From Promethearchaeota archaeon (GTDB lineage Archaea > Asgardarchaeota > Lokiarchaeia > Sigynarchaeales > SOKP01), in contig WJIN01000025.1 of assembly GCA_014730295.1 (NCBI GenBank), forward strand, positions 1 through 16,066: DNA of 16,066 bases. Reading direction: 5' to 3'. Of the stretch, positions 9,853 to 15,894 are shown piece after piece. Each line of letters begins with the position of its first letter. Position 1 is the first letter of the stretch. The position numbers were made by a program, and so were the translations under genes. The notes under the pieces were generated by a model, which saw only the letters and a program-made list of their open reading frames with translations, did no database searches and was not told the origin of the DNA.

Positions 9853-10422
9853 ATGAGTCGAGAGAAATTCATTAGTATAGGCATTTTATTCTTGGGAGAT
9901 ACGGGGGTTGGAAAAACCAGTTTAATAAATCAAGCGAATGCGGGAAAATTTTCAGAAGAATACCAATCTACTCTCTATCGCGGTATGTTTTCCTCTTCTG
10001 GGTGTAAAATTGATGTTGAGCTAGGAAAATTTTCAGAAGCATTTCTACTCTTAGGTGATACCAGTAAATTTGATTCTCATACGCTTAATTTATATAAAGA
10101 TGGGGCTTATGCTTTGGTTTATGATATCACCCGTAAACCGACCTTAGAGAATTTAAAACGAATTTGGCTCAAAAAACTCAATAAAGATGTAAAATCTGAA
10201 ATTTCCTTTATTCTCCTAGGTAATAAATGCGATTTAGAAGAATTAAGAGTTTATTCAAAAGAAGAGGGAATTAAACTCGCTAATAAAATCGGTGCCTGTG
10301 GGGCATTTGAAGTCTCGGCAAAAACTGGAGAAGGCATTAAAGATGCATTAAAAGTGATAGCATTGGATGCTTATCAATTACACGGAAAGAAATTAGTACG
10401 TATTGCCGAAGAAAAAGATTAA
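9853..10422 (+). CDS. Ras/Rab-like small GTPase with degenerate switch II
   Basis: 189-residue P-loop GTPase of the Ras superfamily. G1 is GDTGVGKTS at residues 15-23; a G2 threonine candidate is Thr40 (STLYRG); G4 is NKCD at 124-127; G5 is SAK at 155-157. The Rab-like segment YALVYDITRKPTLENLKRIW is intact. G3, normally WDTAGQE, reads GDTSKFD (68-74): the invariant Gly becomes Lys72 and the catalytic Gln position becomes Phe73, so intrinsic hydrolysis may be slow or use another residue. No C-terminal cysteine for prenylation is present; the end is a short charged tail. The ATG is preceded only by AAAGG, very close, so initiation is probably near-leaderless. It is divergent from the propeller gene, a possible partner (inference). 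Confidence 0.93.
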   Translation: MSREKFISIGILFLGDTGVGKTSLINQANAGKFSEEYQSTLYRGMFSSSGCKIDVELGKFSEAFLLLGDTSKFDSHTLNLYKDGAYALVYDITRKPTLENLKRIWLKKLNKDVKSEISFILLGNKCDLEELRVYSKEEGIKLANKIGACGAFEVSAKTGEGIKDALKVIALDAYQLHGKKLVRIAEEKD

Positions 10423-10445
10423 GATTTTGATAGTATATATCTCTG

Positions 10446-10476
10446 TATTTTTATCATAAAAATATAGATTTTTTAG
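10446..10476 (+). terminator. Palindromic terminator after the GTPase gene
   Basis: TATTTTTAT-C-ATAAAAATA (10446-10464) is a perfect 19-bp palindrome, 23 bp after the GTPase stop, followed by a run of six T. It fits a termination signal, though the AT-only stem is weak. Confidence 0.45.
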
Positions 10477-10500
10477 CTCTTGCTCCTCTCTTCTATAATT

Positions 10501-10568
10501 TTTGTATTGTATTGTATTGTATTGCGATTTTTTTAAGTAATGCAATGCAATCACTTGGGAGGAGTGAA
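10501..10568 (+). promoter_or_regulatory. Repeat-derived hairpin and strong SD in the molybdoenzyme leader
   Basis: TATTG is repeated four times (about 10505-10524). Its last part, ATTGTATTGC at 10516-10525, pairs with GCAATGCAAT at 10542-10551 (ten pairs, one G-U) around a 16-base T-rich loop. Directly after it TCACT/AGTGA (about 10551-10567) can fold around GGGAGG, which would sequester the Shine-Dalgarno of the short ORF at 10569. This looks like a leader with alternative structures; no known riboswitch was recognised. Confidence 0.4.
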
Positions 10569-10616
10569 ATGAAAATATTTATTAGTTTTAACAATCAACT
10601 AAGGAATATATTTTAG
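10569..10616 (+). CDS. Possible 15-residue leader peptide upstream of the molybdoenzyme operon
   Basis: ATG to TAG ORF encoding MKIFISFNNQLRNIF, with the best Shine-Dalgarno in its vicinity (GGGAGGAG, 5 bp before the ATG). It ends 65 bp before the oxidoreductase start. Its position between a hairpin and the operon suggests a regulatory leader ORF or a very small protein. It could be fortuitous in AT-rich DNA; the main support is the ribosome-binding site. Confidence 0.3.
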   Translation: MKIFISFNNQLRNIF

Positions 10617-10681
10617 TAGATCGAGAATGTGTAGAATAATCATATTCATACTTTTTACTATTAAATTTGGGATGATTCGAG

Positions 10682-12946
10682 ATGAATATACAAGAAAATA
10701 TCAAGATAATTAGAACCGCGTGTCCGCAACATTGTGGGATCGATTGTTGTGGGATCTTGGCACACGTTAAAGGAGATAAAATTATAAAGTTGGAACCCGC
10801 AGATCTTCCTTATGAACCCGATAAGCGCATTTGTCTACGAGGATTATCCACATTAGATGTGATGTATCATCCAGACCGTATAAAAAATCCAATGAAACGT
10901 GTTGGGGAGCGAGGAGAAGGAATTTTTGAACCCGTATCGTGGGATGAGGCATATGAAATTATTGTGAAAAATTTCCGGAAAATTTCTGATACATATGGAT
11001 GGAGATCTATAGGATGGGTACTTGGCGGTCCAGGGGCGGGTACTACTAAATTTGGGGCATATTTGCGCCTCGCCTCATTAACTCAGTCCACAAGGGTAAG
11101 TGCGTGGGGATATGGTGATGCTGGCCTTCCATGCGGTAGTCGGGTTATTTTTGGGAGTCATCTCCCCTATATTTACCTCTTCGGTAAATTTTGGCAAAGA
11201 AAATGGCCAAATCTGTTGGTGGTCTGGGGAACTAATCCTGGAGAATCGGCACCTCTTCAATCTATGCGGAAAATATTAGATGCGAAACAAGAGGGAACTA
11301 AGGTGGCGGTAATTGATCCCCGATTTACGGTTACCGCTTCAAAGGCGGATGCGTATTTTCCTGTGAATCCTGGAACTGATGCTGCCTTGGCTTTAGGATT
11401 AATGCATGTGATTTTTCAAAAAAACCTTCACGATATTGAATTTATTAAGGAACATACAAATGGTCCATATTTAGTCCGCTTAGATAACGGAAAGTTTTTA
11501 AGAGGTGCGGATATCGAGGATAGGAAAACAAAAGCATATGTGCTATGGGATGAGTCCAAAAAGGAAGCAAAGCGGGTGAGGCGATCGAATACTAAATCTG
11601 CCACTTTAATGGGAACTTATGAAGTGAATGGGATAAAATGCAAACCCGCCTTTCAATTGTTATTGGAACTTGCTGAAGGTTACACTCCCGAGAAAACAGC
11701 AGAAATTACGGGAATTAGCAAAGAAAAAATTATTACCTTAGGCGAGAAAATCGGAACCGAAGAAGAAGTTATTTTTCTTACCTATATGGGATTCACGCGG
11801 ACTTATCACGGGGATATCTCACTAAGAGGGTTGGCAACCGTAGCAAGTATTACGGGCAATGTTTCAACTTCGTTTAGTTCAGGATATTTACCCGCAGTAT
11901 TGAATTGGGATCCGTTTTTAGATGCGGAACCCGACACGCCCAGTTTTCATCGACTTGGGATTTTGAATCTGTATAATGCGGTGATTAAAGGAGAGCCATA
12001 TCCTATCAAAGGGGTCTGGTTTGCCTTCATCAACTTCCTCAATCAATGCGTGGATTCCGGTAAAATCATCAAAGAGTTCTTTCCTAAATTAGATTTCATC
12101 GTACAGACCGAGCTGTTTATGACCGACAGTGCCAAATATGCCGATCTAATTTTGCCCGTTTGTACGTTCTTAGAATTTTCAGACTTTTTACCTCATCCAT
12201 ATCCGTATGTCCAACTCCAACAGAAAGTTGTGGAACCCCTCTATGAATCCAAATCTGACGTGGATATAGCCTCAGAACTGGCTGAACGACTGGGTTATGG
12301 AGACTATTTCCAAGGTGGAGAAGAGGGGTTTATTGATATGATAATGGATCATCCCTCATTACAAGATTTTAGCAGAGAGAAATTGAAGGATAAAGCAATG
12401 TATCTCAACGAGATTCCAGAAGGTACGGATTTTCCCTTAAATTTTCGAACCTCTTCGGGAAAAATCGAGATTTATGCCGAGCAGTTAGTCGATTATGATC
12501 AGGCGCTTCCCGTGTATTTATCACCGATTGAGGCACCCATCGGGAAACAAGATTCGAAATATCCATTAACATTCATTCAAGGCCATAGTAGGTTTCGAAC
12601 ACATTCCAGTTATGGAAATATAGATTCACTACTCCAATTAAATCCCGAGCCGATTGTGGAAATCAGCCCAAAAGATGCGGAGAAAAGAAATATTTCCTCA
12701 GGAGATAATGTGGTTGTATTCAATGATCGTGCCACAACTTATCTTAAAGCAATAGTGAGTAATGCCGTACGACCTGGGGTGGTAAATATTACCGAGGGAT
12801 GGTGGATCGAGCAATTTGAAAAAGGAAGCGTAAATCATTTAACGCACGATATTATAAATCCGGTTCAAAATTTTGTCTATGAACCCAATATGCATATGAA
12901 TGATGTAGCTGTAGAAATTCGAAAGCTTACGGAGGGAGAAAGATGA
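10682..12946 (+). CDS. Molybdopterin (bis-MGD) oxidoreductase, catalytic subunit
   Basis: 754-residue member of the DMSO-reductase superfamily. A [4Fe-4S] site lies at the N-terminus: Cys14, Cys18, Cys22 and Cys51 (CPQHCGIDCC ... ICLRG). Cys151 in GDAGLPCGSRVIFG is the best candidate for the Mo or W ligand. Cofactor-binding segments are LLVVWGTNPGESAPL, VAVIDPRFTVTASKADAYF, PGTDAALALGL, FMTDSAKYADLILPVC and, in the C-terminal barrel, IQGHSRFRTHSSYGN, ISPKDAEKRNISSGDNV and VRPGVVNITEGWW. There is no twin-arginine signal, so it is cytoplasmic. The downstream ferredoxin subunit overlaps by ATGA, giving a DmsAB/PsrAB-like pair. The substrate (S- or N-oxide, polysulfide, arsenic or an organic compound) cannot be fixed from sequence. 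GGGATGAT serves as a moderate ribosome-binding site. Confidence 0.92.
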   Translation: MNIQENIKIIRTACPQHCGIDCCGILAHVKGDKIIKLEPADLPYEPDKRICLRGLSTLDVMYHPDRIKNPMKRVGERGEGIFEPVSWDEAYEIIVKNFRKISDTYGWRSIGWVLGGPGAGTTKFGAYLRLASLTQSTRVSAWGYGDAGLPCGSRVIFGSHLPYIYLFGKFWQRKWPNLLVVWGTNPGESAPLQSMRKILDAKQEGTKVAVIDPRFTVTASKADAYFPVNPGTDAALALGLMHVIFQKNLHDIEFIKEHTNGPYLVRLDNGKFLRGADIEDRKTKAYVLWDESKKEAKRVRRSNTKSATLMGTYEVNGIKCKPAFQLLLELAEGYTPEKTAEITGISKEKIITLGEKIGTEEEVIFLTYMGFTRTYHGDISLRGLATVASITGNVSTSFSSGYLPAVLNWDPFLDAEPDTPSFHRLGILNLYNAVIKGEPYPIKGVWFAFINFLNQCVDSGKIIKEFFPKLDFIVQTELFMTDSAKYADLILPVCTFLEFSDFLPHPYPYVQLQQKVVEPLYESKSDVDIASELAERLGYGDYFQGGEEGFIDMIMDHPSLQDFSREKLKDKAMYLNEIPEGTDFPLNFRTSSGKIEIYAEQLVDYDQALPVYLSPIEAPIGKQDSKYPLTFIQGHSRFRTHSSYGNIDSLLQLNPEPIVEISPKDAEKRNISSGDNVVVFNDRATTYLKAIVSNAVRPGVVNITEGWWIEQFEKGSVNHLTHDIINPVQNFVYEPNMHMNDVAVEIRKLTEGER

Positions 12947-13521
12947 ATAAGCGTTATGGTTTTATTATTGACCAAGAGCGATGTATTGGATGCGATGCGT
13001 GCACAGTCGCATGTAGGATTGAGCATAATGCGGATGTTGGTTATATCAGGGTAGAAACAGAAAAATCTGACTTGAAAGATGTCCCGAGGGGTGATTTTCC
13101 CAACCTCCGAATCTCTTGGATTCCTAAGCTCTGTAATCACTGTGAGTTTCCTCCTTGTCTTGACGCTTGTCCCGTTGAGGCAATCTATAAACGTGAGGAT
13201 GGCATCGTTATTATTGACGAAGACTTATGCGATGGGTGTCGAGCTTGCATGGATGCTTGTCCCTATGGGATAATATATTTTAACGATTCTAAAGATATAG
13301 CAGAAAAATGTAATTTATGCGCACATCGAATTGATCAAGGACGTGAACCTTTCTGTGCGATCTGTTGTGAAGGGCAAGCTATCTATTTTGGGGACTTTAA
13401 TGATCCAAATAGTAGTATTTCAAAATGGTTAGCAAAGGATGGAATCTTTAGACTTAAAGAAGAATTAGGAACCAATCCCATTGTATATTATACTCCCCCA
13501 ATGGAGAAACGAGAATTATGA
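12943..13521 (+). CDS. DmsB/NrfC-type four-cluster ferredoxin subunit
   Basis: 192-residue electron-transfer subunit expected to carry four [4Fe-4S] clusters. The cysteine sets are 14-17-20-24 (CIGCDACTVAC), 64-67-72-76 (CNHCEFPPCLDAC), 96-99-102-106 (CDGCRACMDAC) and 123-126-138-142 (CNLC ... PFCAICCEG), exchanged between clusters as usual for this family. The remaining sequence contains the family segment KCNLCAHRIDQGREPFC. There is no Tat signal or membrane anchor. Its ATG overlaps the last codon and stop of the catalytic subunit, so translation is coupled and the two form one complex. It should move electrons between the molybdenum site and a membrane or soluble partner; no NrfD- or DmsC-type anchor follows. 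Confidence 0.95.
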   Translation: MNKRYGFIIDQERCIGCDACTVACRIEHNADVGYIRVETEKSDLKDVPRGDFPNLRISWIPKLCNHCEFPPCLDACPVEAIYKREDGIVIIDEDLCDGCRACMDACPYGIIYFNDSKDIAEKCNLCAHRIDQGREPFCAICCEGQAIYFGDFNDPNSSISKWLAKDGIFRLKEELGTNPIVYYTPPMEKREL

Positions 13522-13559
13522 TTTATAAAATATTAACTGCTTAAGGAAACTTGATAAAC

Positions 13560-14015
13560 ATGTCGTCAAAAGTGAAGAAAATTCTTCCAAAATCAGCAAA
13601 AAATGACTTTAAGGGTTATAAAATTGCCGAAATAATATTTTTCATTATCACTATAATAACAATCATTCGAAGCTTTATCCATATTTTATTTCCTGATGGG
13701 GGAGCACAATCACTCGCAACCATTGACTTAAGTGTAGAAGGAGCAGATGTGATAATTGGTTTATTTGCGTTATGGGGTATTTCACAAATTCTACTAGGCT
13801 TAATATTTCTTATCGTGTTCATAAATTATAAAAACCTAATACCAATGATGTATTTGGTTATCATTATTGAATATTCGATGCGGATAGCAGTAGGATTGTA
13901 TAAACCCTTTCAAACAACAGGTATCGCACCCGGAAGTATTGGTAATTATGTTATTGTTCCATTGGCTCTTATAATGGTCATACTCTCTGTAATGAATCCT
14001 AAAAAAACTGAATAA
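13560..14015 (+). CDS. Small four-helix membrane protein of the molybdoenzyme operon
   Basis: 151-residue membrane protein of no recognised family. Predicted helices are at about residues 20-43, 62-88, 93-113 and 127-145, with a lysine-rich N-terminus (MSSKVKKILPK) likely cytoplasmic and a loop LATIDLSVEGAD between helices 1 and 2. It starts 38 bp after the ferredoxin subunit. AAGGA at 13543-13547 lies 12 bp before the ATG at 13560 but only 3 bp before an upstream TTG (13551), so the ATG is preferred. It is far smaller than NrfD or DmsC anchors and lacks an obvious heme-histidine pair, so it may be an unusual anchor or only a neighbour. Hydropathy-based; low functional certainty. Confidence 0.75.
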   Translation: MSSKVKKILPKSAKNDFKGYKIAEIIFFIITIITIIRSFIHILFPDGGAQSLATIDLSVEGADVIIGLFALWGISQILLGLIFLIVFINYKNLIPMMYLVIIIEYSMRIAVGLYKPFQTTGIAPGSIGNYVIVPLALIMVILSVMNPKKTE

Positions 14016-14084
14016 CCTTCCAATTCAATTCAACCTTTTCTAATTCGTATAAGTACTCCTCCTTGTTTTTAATTTTTGTATAAC

Positions 14085-14164
14085 CATTAGATTTATTATA
14101 CCTAATCAATATAAGTAAACCGAAAAGAATATCCAAACTACCACTAAAAGGAGGGAAGGTATAT
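14085..14164 (+). promoter_or_regulatory. Promoter and strong RBS of the HTH/Zn-ribbon gene
   Basis: TTTATTATA at about 14091-14100 gives a TATA-like element some 65 bp before the ATG at 14165, and GGAGGGAAGG at about 14149-14158 is a strong Shine-Dalgarno. The 150-bp gap after the membrane-protein gene suggests an independent transcript. Confidence 0.4.
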
Positions 14165-14476
14165 ATGTCACAAGAATGGCAAACTACTAAGGAAAGATTA
14201 TATGATTATTTAGTAGACGTAGAAGGGGAATTTGATTTGAAAGAACTGATGAAAGAATTGGAATATACAAATACTCAAGCATTAATTGAGGATTTTAATA
14301 TTATTTCCCACAATCTGAAGCGGAACGGTAAGAAAATATCTGTTTACCCCCCAAGGTGTATGAATTGTGCATATGTGGTGTCGTTAAATAGCGGAGCATT
14401 ACGAATTCCATCAAAATGTCCGAATTGCCACGAGCAGCGATTTACGATGCCCATGATTAAAATCGAAGACCATTAA
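14165..14476 (+). CDS. Predicted transcriptional regulator, HTH fused to Zn-ribbon (COG3357-like)
   Basis: 103-residue archaeal-type protein. Residues 8-55 form a winged helix-turn-helix (ERLYDYLVDVEGEFDLKELM, then NTQALIEDFNIISHNLKR), followed by a Zn-ribbon with Cys65/Cys68 (PPRCMNCAYVV) and Cys85/Cys88 (PSKCPNCHEQRF). This architecture matches the widespread archaeal HTH/Zn-ribbon regulators, whose targets are mostly unknown. The linker motif SVYPPRCMNC is typical of the family. It ends 84 bp before the stop of the convergent GIY-YIG gene. Confidence 0.88.
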   Translation: MSQEWQTTKERLYDYLVDVEGEFDLKELMKELEYTNTQALIEDFNIISHNLKRNGKKISVYPPRCMNCAYVVSLNSGALRIPSKCPNCHEQRFTMPMIKIEDH

Positions 14477-14487
14477 ATCTCTATATT

Positions 14488-14520
14488 CTTTCAATCTTTT
14501 TTCTCTTTTTCTCTTGAAAG
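14488..14520. terminator. Bidirectional T-rich hairpin between convergent genes
   Basis: CTTTCAA (14488-14494) pairs with TTGAAAG (14514-14520) around a T-rich loop. It sits between the plus-strand HTH/Zn-ribbon gene and the minus-strand GIY-YIG gene. The T-rich loop would serve as terminator for the plus strand; an A-rich run just beyond (14521-14534) gives a T-rich stretch on the minus strand. Confidence 0.4.
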
Positions 14521-14560
14521 AAGAAATAAAAAGAAGTGTGTTGAGAACAAGCAATCGAGA

Positions 14561-15016
14561 TTAAAACTTAAAGGGAGAAACTTTCCAGAATTTACATCCT
14601 GTACATTGGAGGATTTCTTGCCGAGTCCCATCATTTTCAATCATCACTGTTTTTATCATCTCTTCATCGCATTTATCGCAAACACCCGCAATTTTTTTAT
14701 TTGTTAGTGTCTTTTTCTCCTCCCTTCGTAATTTCTTTAACTGTTCTTTTCGTTTTTGGGCGGCAACAAGGTCTTTGTATAATTCCACATAGCCCACTTC
14801 AATATTTCCCTTGAAGCGCTTTGTATAAGTATCTTTATTTTCAAGATGTTCTTCTAATCGCTCTGCTGGGTTCTTAGTCATATCAGTGTAATACAAAAAA
14901 TCACCGCTCTTTTGCTGTAAGTCCTTCTTGTTTTTATAACACTTTAGCATATAAACACAAGAATCAAAATTCTCCTTGAATCCAGAATCAATGGATACAT
15001 TAGCTATTTTCTTCAT
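14561..15016 (-). CDS. GIY-YIG nuclease-domain protein with C-terminal Zn-ribbon
   Basis: 151-residue protein. Residues 16-105 resemble the small UPF0213/YhbQ-type GIY-YIG nucleases: the GIY strand is VYMLKC (Tyr22), the YIG strand reads FLYYTDMTKNPAERLEEH with Tyr43, Asp45 in place of the usual Gly, and Arg53; the region LYKDLVAAQKRKEQLKKL supplies Glu91. Residues 113-141 add a Zn-ribbon: CDKC ... CTGC (Cys113, 116, 138, 141), unusual for the minimal family. A 15-residue insertion between the two strands is also atypical. The ATG at 15016 is used; the frame extends nine codons to a TTG at 15043, and neither has a clear ribosome-binding site. The altered YIG motif leaves nuclease activity uncertain. 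Confidence 0.75.
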   Translation of the reverse strand: MKKIANVSIDSGFKENFDSCVYMLKCYKNKKDLQQKSGDFLYYTDMTKNPAERLEEHLENKDTYTKRFKGNIEVGYVELYKDLVAAQKRKEQLKKLRREEKKTLTNKKIAGVCDKCDEEMIKTVMIENDGTRQEILQCTGCKFWKVSPFKF

Positions 15017-15208
15017 AATTCTAAAGAAAAATTTTCTATCCAAAAATCAGAGTAATATGGGAGTATTATTTGGGCTCATCGGTAATGGGAGGAAAATAGA
15101 AAAAAATAGGAGATCACCTTAAATATAAATTGAATCAATTAGGAACAAATATGTTACTTTGCTGAATCGAATTTATTGTTGATAATCTTTCTACTATACG
15201 TTTTATGG

Positions 15209-15631
15209 TTATTTAATTACATCGGTAATAAAACATGTTTCAATAATCTTAATGCCATCGATACGGCTGATCTTCCCTTCGATTAACGGGTTAAATTTTT
15301 CTATTGAGGGGATCTCTACGAGGATAAATAAGCCACAATCCCCAGACAGCCTCCAAATATCTGTTATTTCCTCAATCTCTCTTAGATTCTTTAATGTGCT
15401 TTTAATCTTCTTATAATCCGGCTCGATTTTGACAGTTGCTCGCACTTTCGGTTTGCTGTCAACTTCATAGTCTATGGTAAATTTTTGAATAATATCTTTT
15501 TTTACCATTTTCTTAACTCGGCGTCTTACAGTGGCTTCCGTGCGACCCACCACTTCTCCTATATCACTATAAGATTGCCGTCCATCCTTTTCTAGTTCTT
15601 CTAATATTTTTTTATCAATTGCGTCGATAAT
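15209..15631 (-). CDS. Lrp/AsnC-family regulator with non-canonical start
   Basis: About 140-residue regulator. The N-terminal HTH is complete only if translation begins upstream of the first GTG at 15553: the preceding codons read IDAIDKKILEELEKDGRQS and then a normal Lrp recognition helix (GRTEATVRRRVKKM). Residues 55-140 form the RAM ligand-binding/dimerisation domain (RATVKIEPDY, IWRLSGDCGLFILVEI, GIKIIETCFITDVIK). Between the in-frame upstream TGA and the HTH no ATG, GTG or TTG exists; only ATA, ATC and ATT codons follow a Shine-Dalgarno-like GGTG...GGGG. ATT at 15631 (or ATC at 15628, giving the common MDxIDKKIL start) is taken as the start. A sequence error or decay of the start is possible. 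Confidence 0.8.
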   Translation of the reverse strand: MIDAIDKKILEELEKDGRQSYSDIGEVVGRTEATVRRRVKKMVKKDIIQKFTIDYEVDSKPKVRATVKIEPDYKKIKSTLKNLREIEEITDIWRLSGDCGLFILVEIPSIEKFNPLIEGKISRIDGIKIIETCFITDVIK

Positions 15632-15638
15632 GATTATC
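15626..15638. promoter_or_regulatory. 13-bp palindrome GATAATGATTATC at the Lrp gene start
   Basis: A perfect 6-1-6 dyad lying over the first codons and ribosome-binding site of the Lrp/AsnC gene. It resembles the hexamer pattern of Fur-type boxes, but symmetry at an Lrp start equally suits autoregulation. No factor can be assigned from sequence. Confidence 0.35.
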
Positions 15639-15662
15639 CCCTTACACCTTAATATTGATTTT

Positions 15663-15691
15663 GATCACTCTATTCTAGTATAGGATCACTC
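15663..15691. repeat. Direct repeat GATCACTC with 21-bp period upstream of the Lrp gene
   Basis: GATCACTC occurs at 15663-15670 and 15684-15691, exactly two helical turns apart, 32-60 bp upstream of the proposed start. Repeats on one DNA face suit binding of a multimeric regulator such as the Lrp product itself. Confidence 0.4.
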
Positions 15692-15756
15692 ATTTTTTAA
15701 TTTTTTCGCTTTTTACTAAACCAAATAATATGCAGTTATGAAGTTTATACATTTTT

Positions 15757-15894
15757 GAACTACCAGCACCTAAAGGAGCTGGATTCTTGCTTCCCCGACC
15801 ATTGCACCTAAAAGGAGTCTTACACGATCTCCACAAGCGTAATTTCCCGTGGTCCCCACGGTAGGTCATGAAATGACTGTGATGCCTCTCTCTT
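15757..15894 (-). ncRNA. Omega-RNA-like 3' end of an IS200/IS605 element
   Basis: On the minus strand this segment has the form of tnpB 3' ends that double as omega RNA (reRNA): hairpin CCGTGG/CCACGG (15847-15861), the block CGCTTGTGGAGATCGTGTAA, then a terminal hairpin CCAGC/GCTGG (15763-15782) closing on GGTAGTTC, where the element's right end would lie near 15757. The similarity is to the general family pattern known from memory. Bases after the right end (below 15757) would be guide sequence if the RNA is made. The 5' limit of the RNA is uncertain. Confidence 0.55.

Noticed and set aside
10501..10551. Pentamer repeats as a CRISPR-like array
   Set aside because: The unit is five bases without spacers; it is a microsatellite-like run.
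12877..13140. Minus-strand 87-codon ORF across the oxidoreductase/ferredoxin junction
   Set aside because: Both plus-strand genes are unmistakable and overlap by ATGA; this ORF has no features.
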